This document shows positions 62,909-64,000 of a DNA stretch of 64,000 nucleotides, piece by piece; within the stretch, counting starts at the first letter, position 1, and the number at the start of each line of letters is the position of its first letter. The notes under the pieces were generated by a model. That model saw only the letters and a program-made list of their open reading frames with translations, was not told the origin of the DNA and did not search any database. The stretch is from Streptomyces massasporeus (GTDB lineage Bacteria > Actinomycetota > Actinomycetes > Streptomycetales > Streptomycetaceae): contig NZ_BMSE01000014.1 in the NCBI RefSeq assembly GCF_014648995.1, positions 175,058-239,057 on the forward strand, in the 5' to 3' direction. The position numbers and the translations under genes were made by a program.

Positions 62909-63743
62909 ACATGCCGTCCATGGCCGGCATCGAGCCCTGCAGCCCCGGCAGCAGCCAGTCTTGAAACGGTGCGAGCAGGGCCAGGACGAGGAAGGCGACG
63001 CCCACGATGCCGGAGAGAAGCCAGCCGCGGGACCACAGCTTCTCCGCGAAGATCACCAAGGCCAGTCCGGCCATCGCCGCCACGTTCATCACGCCGAGGG
63101 GTACGAGGACGACCATCAGCCCGGCGCAGCAGCCGGCGCAGTAGGCGCCGTGGTGGACGCCCACCCGCAGGTCGCGGGCCGGTCGCCGGAAGCCGGCGTA
63201 GCGCACCAGGTGGCCCAGGGGGTCGCGGCAGTGCCGCAGGCAGACGTGCTTGAGAGGGCCGAGTTGGTACAGGCCCGCGAGCAGGAAGGCGATCGAGCCG
63301 ATCCAGCGTCCGGCGGTCGGATGGTCGTCCACCAGGTCGCCGGTGAGGGCCAGGGCCCCGTAGGCGAACAGTCCGAAGGCCGTCCACACCAGCAGATATC
63401 CGCCCACGAACTCGATGGTGCGGGCGGCCCGGGCCCAGCCGGAGGACTGCCTCCCGACACCTCGCACCCAGGTGATGGCCACCGGTGCCATGGAGGGCAG
63501 CATCATGGCCGCCATCATCGTCACCCAGAGCAGCAGGAACAGGGGCAGCGCCATCCCCATGGTGCCGGGTTCGACCCCCATGTCCCGGGCCTGCCCGATG
63601 GTCAGCGCCCAGGCGGGCACCGCGATCAGGACGACGAGGAACCAGCCGGCCGCGAGATCCCGGGTGGGCAGCAACGTCCCACCCGCTCCGGTCGGGGCGG
63701 GCGACCGAGAGGGTACGAACGCAGTGGCCCAGCTGCGATGCAT
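62907..63743 (-). CDS. DUF2182 domain-containing membrane protein
   Basis: A 278-aa protein with about seven helices. Family marks are the Met-rich helix LLLWVTMMAAMMLPSMAPVA, FVGGYLLVWTAFGLFAYGAL, QLGPLKHVCLRHCRDPLGHL and the cysteine cluster GVHHGAYCAGCCAGLMVVL with GVMNVAAMAGLALVIFAEKL. The repeated MM and CxxCC motifs inside the membrane region suggest copper or other soft-metal handling; this is inference. AGGAGG lies 8 nt before the ATG. It is encoded ahead of DUF1326 on the same strand and is the last gene before the attachment site. Confidence 0.92.
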   Translation of the reverse strand: MHRSWATAFVPSRSPAPTGAGGTLLPTRDLAAGWFLVVLIAVPAWALTIGQARDMGVEPGTMGMALPLFLLLWVTMMAAMMLPSMAPVAITWVRGVGRQSSGWARAARTIEFVGGYLLVWTAFGLFAYGALALTGDLVDDHPTAGRWIGSIAFLLAGLYQLGPLKHVCLRHCRDPLGHLVRYAGFRRPARDLRVGVHHGAYCAGCCAGLMVVLVPLGVMNVAAMAGLALVIFAEKLWSRGWLLSGIVGVAFLVLALLAPFQDWLLPGLQGSMPAMDGM

Positions 63744-63854
63744 TGGAGTCGCCTCCTGCGGCTGTTTCCAGAACAGCACAGCTGCACCTGCGACGCGAGC
63801 CGCCCGGGCGACCCGCCCGGACCGCCCCTTCCCAACATCCCCAGAAACCCGTCA

Positions 63855-63883
63855 GGGCCTGATCCACCGAGTGGATCAGGCCC
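63855..63883 (-). terminator. Terminator hairpin of the original tRNA-Pro gene
   Basis: GGGCCTGATCCA (63855-63866) and TGGATCAGGCCC (63872-63883) form a perfect 12-bp stem with a 5-nt loop, 18 bp beyond the 3' end of the tRNA fragment in its reading direction. Confidence 0.75.
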
Positions 63884-63901
63884 AGATCTGGTTTTTCACT
63901 G

Positions 63902-63943
63902 TCGGGGTGGCGGGATTTGAACCCACGACCTTTTCGTCCCGAA
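63902..63943 (-). other. tRNA-Pro(CGG) 3' fragment: probable attachment site of an integrated element
   Basis: On the reverse strand the 42 nt equal tRNA positions 32-73: anticodon loop TTCGGGA with CGG, 3' anticodon strand, variable loop, T arm GTGGG-TTCAAAT-CCCGC and acceptor strand CACCCCG plus discriminator A. Upstream (63944-64000) there is no matching CGGGGTG acceptor strand, D arm or 5' anticodon strand. Tyrosine-recombinase elements integrate at exactly this boundary and leave a 3' tRNA copy at the distal end. The original terminator is kept on the left, so the element should lie to the right, outside the window. Confidence 0.75.
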
Positions 63944-64000
63944 GCAACTTGGGTGGGCACTCGACCTTGGGGACGTGCGGCTCTCACCTGCTGTGATGGT

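Noticed and set aside
63415..63996. 193-aa forward frame ending with VAGFEPTTFSSRSN
   Set aside because: That peptide is the antisense translation of tRNA-Pro sequence, a well-known source of false proteins.
63902..64000. Complete tRNA-Pro gene at the right edge
   Set aside because: No acceptor 5' strand, D arm or 5' anticodon strand matches in the 57 bases before the fragment.

Overview
The window is a roughly 72% G+C actinobacterial chromosome segment, almost certainly from Streptomyces. The evidence is extreme third-position G/C, frequent GTG and TTG starts, many genes with a TAnnnT box 6-8 nt before the start codon (leaderless transcripts), Streptomyces-typical families (DUF397 with Scr1-type HTH and RsbW-like ATPase, SigE-type sigma factor, DUF3151, DUF5063, SLATT), and a gene order like the conserved core of S. 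coelicolor around clpB, pyrE, fba, kynurenine genes, purA, recR and ask-asd. Most of it is housekeeping core chromosome. There is no biosynthetic cluster, CRISPR array, rRNA or transposase.

Layout. 1-7.0 kb: the start of a PPOX-type flavin/F420 protein, clpB under an HspR HAIR element, two small conserved proteins, an RsbW-like ATPase diverging from an Scr1-type regulator plus DUF397 pair, and a winged-helix protein. 7.0-12.3 kb: a PIN/antitoxin pair with a perfect 20-bp palindrome, an aminotransferase, a Cys/Gly-rich membrane-anchored small protein, DUF2617 and a membrane-fused spermidine synthase. 12.4-18.1 kb: an SRPBCC protein, aldose epimerase, pyrE, fba, an MFS exporter and DUF3151. 18.2-21.3 kb: tryptophan dioxygenase, kynureninase and a kynurenine-formamidase-like hydrolase, together a tryptophan-to-anthranilate route. 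21.4-27.8 kb: an alpha/beta hydrolase, a membrane acyltransferase and two tandem paralogous NarL-type two-component systems. 27.9-33.0 kb: a secreted SH3 protein, a P450 and an ABC exporter diverging from its likely GbsR/MarR regulator.

33-45 kb: a degenerate diacylglycerol-kinase-like protein, purA with a structured leader, a GntR regulator beside a class III aminotransferase, a DJ-1/PfpI plus MarR operon with a double operator, a receptor Ser/Thr kinase facing a SLATT protein, and ybaB-recR-DUF5063. 45-54.5 kb: PhzF, an NTF2-like secreted protein, an OmpR two-component system, ask-asd, a SigE-type sigma factor with a membrane partner, and SURF1. 54.6-64 kb: a methyltransferase, an S9 peptidase, a CASTOR-like double-RCK membrane protein, an UPF0718/TIGR03943 permease pair, a small PycTM-like membrane protein and the DUF1326/DUF2182 pair.

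The most notable structural feature is at the right edge. A 42-nt fragment equal to tRNA-Pro(CGG) positions 32-73 begins exactly in the anticodon loop and has no 5' half. This is the signature of an attachment site, so an integrated element probably begins here and runs off the window to the right. A family of dispersed repeats at 42.1, 53.5 and 57.4 kb lies only between convergent genes.
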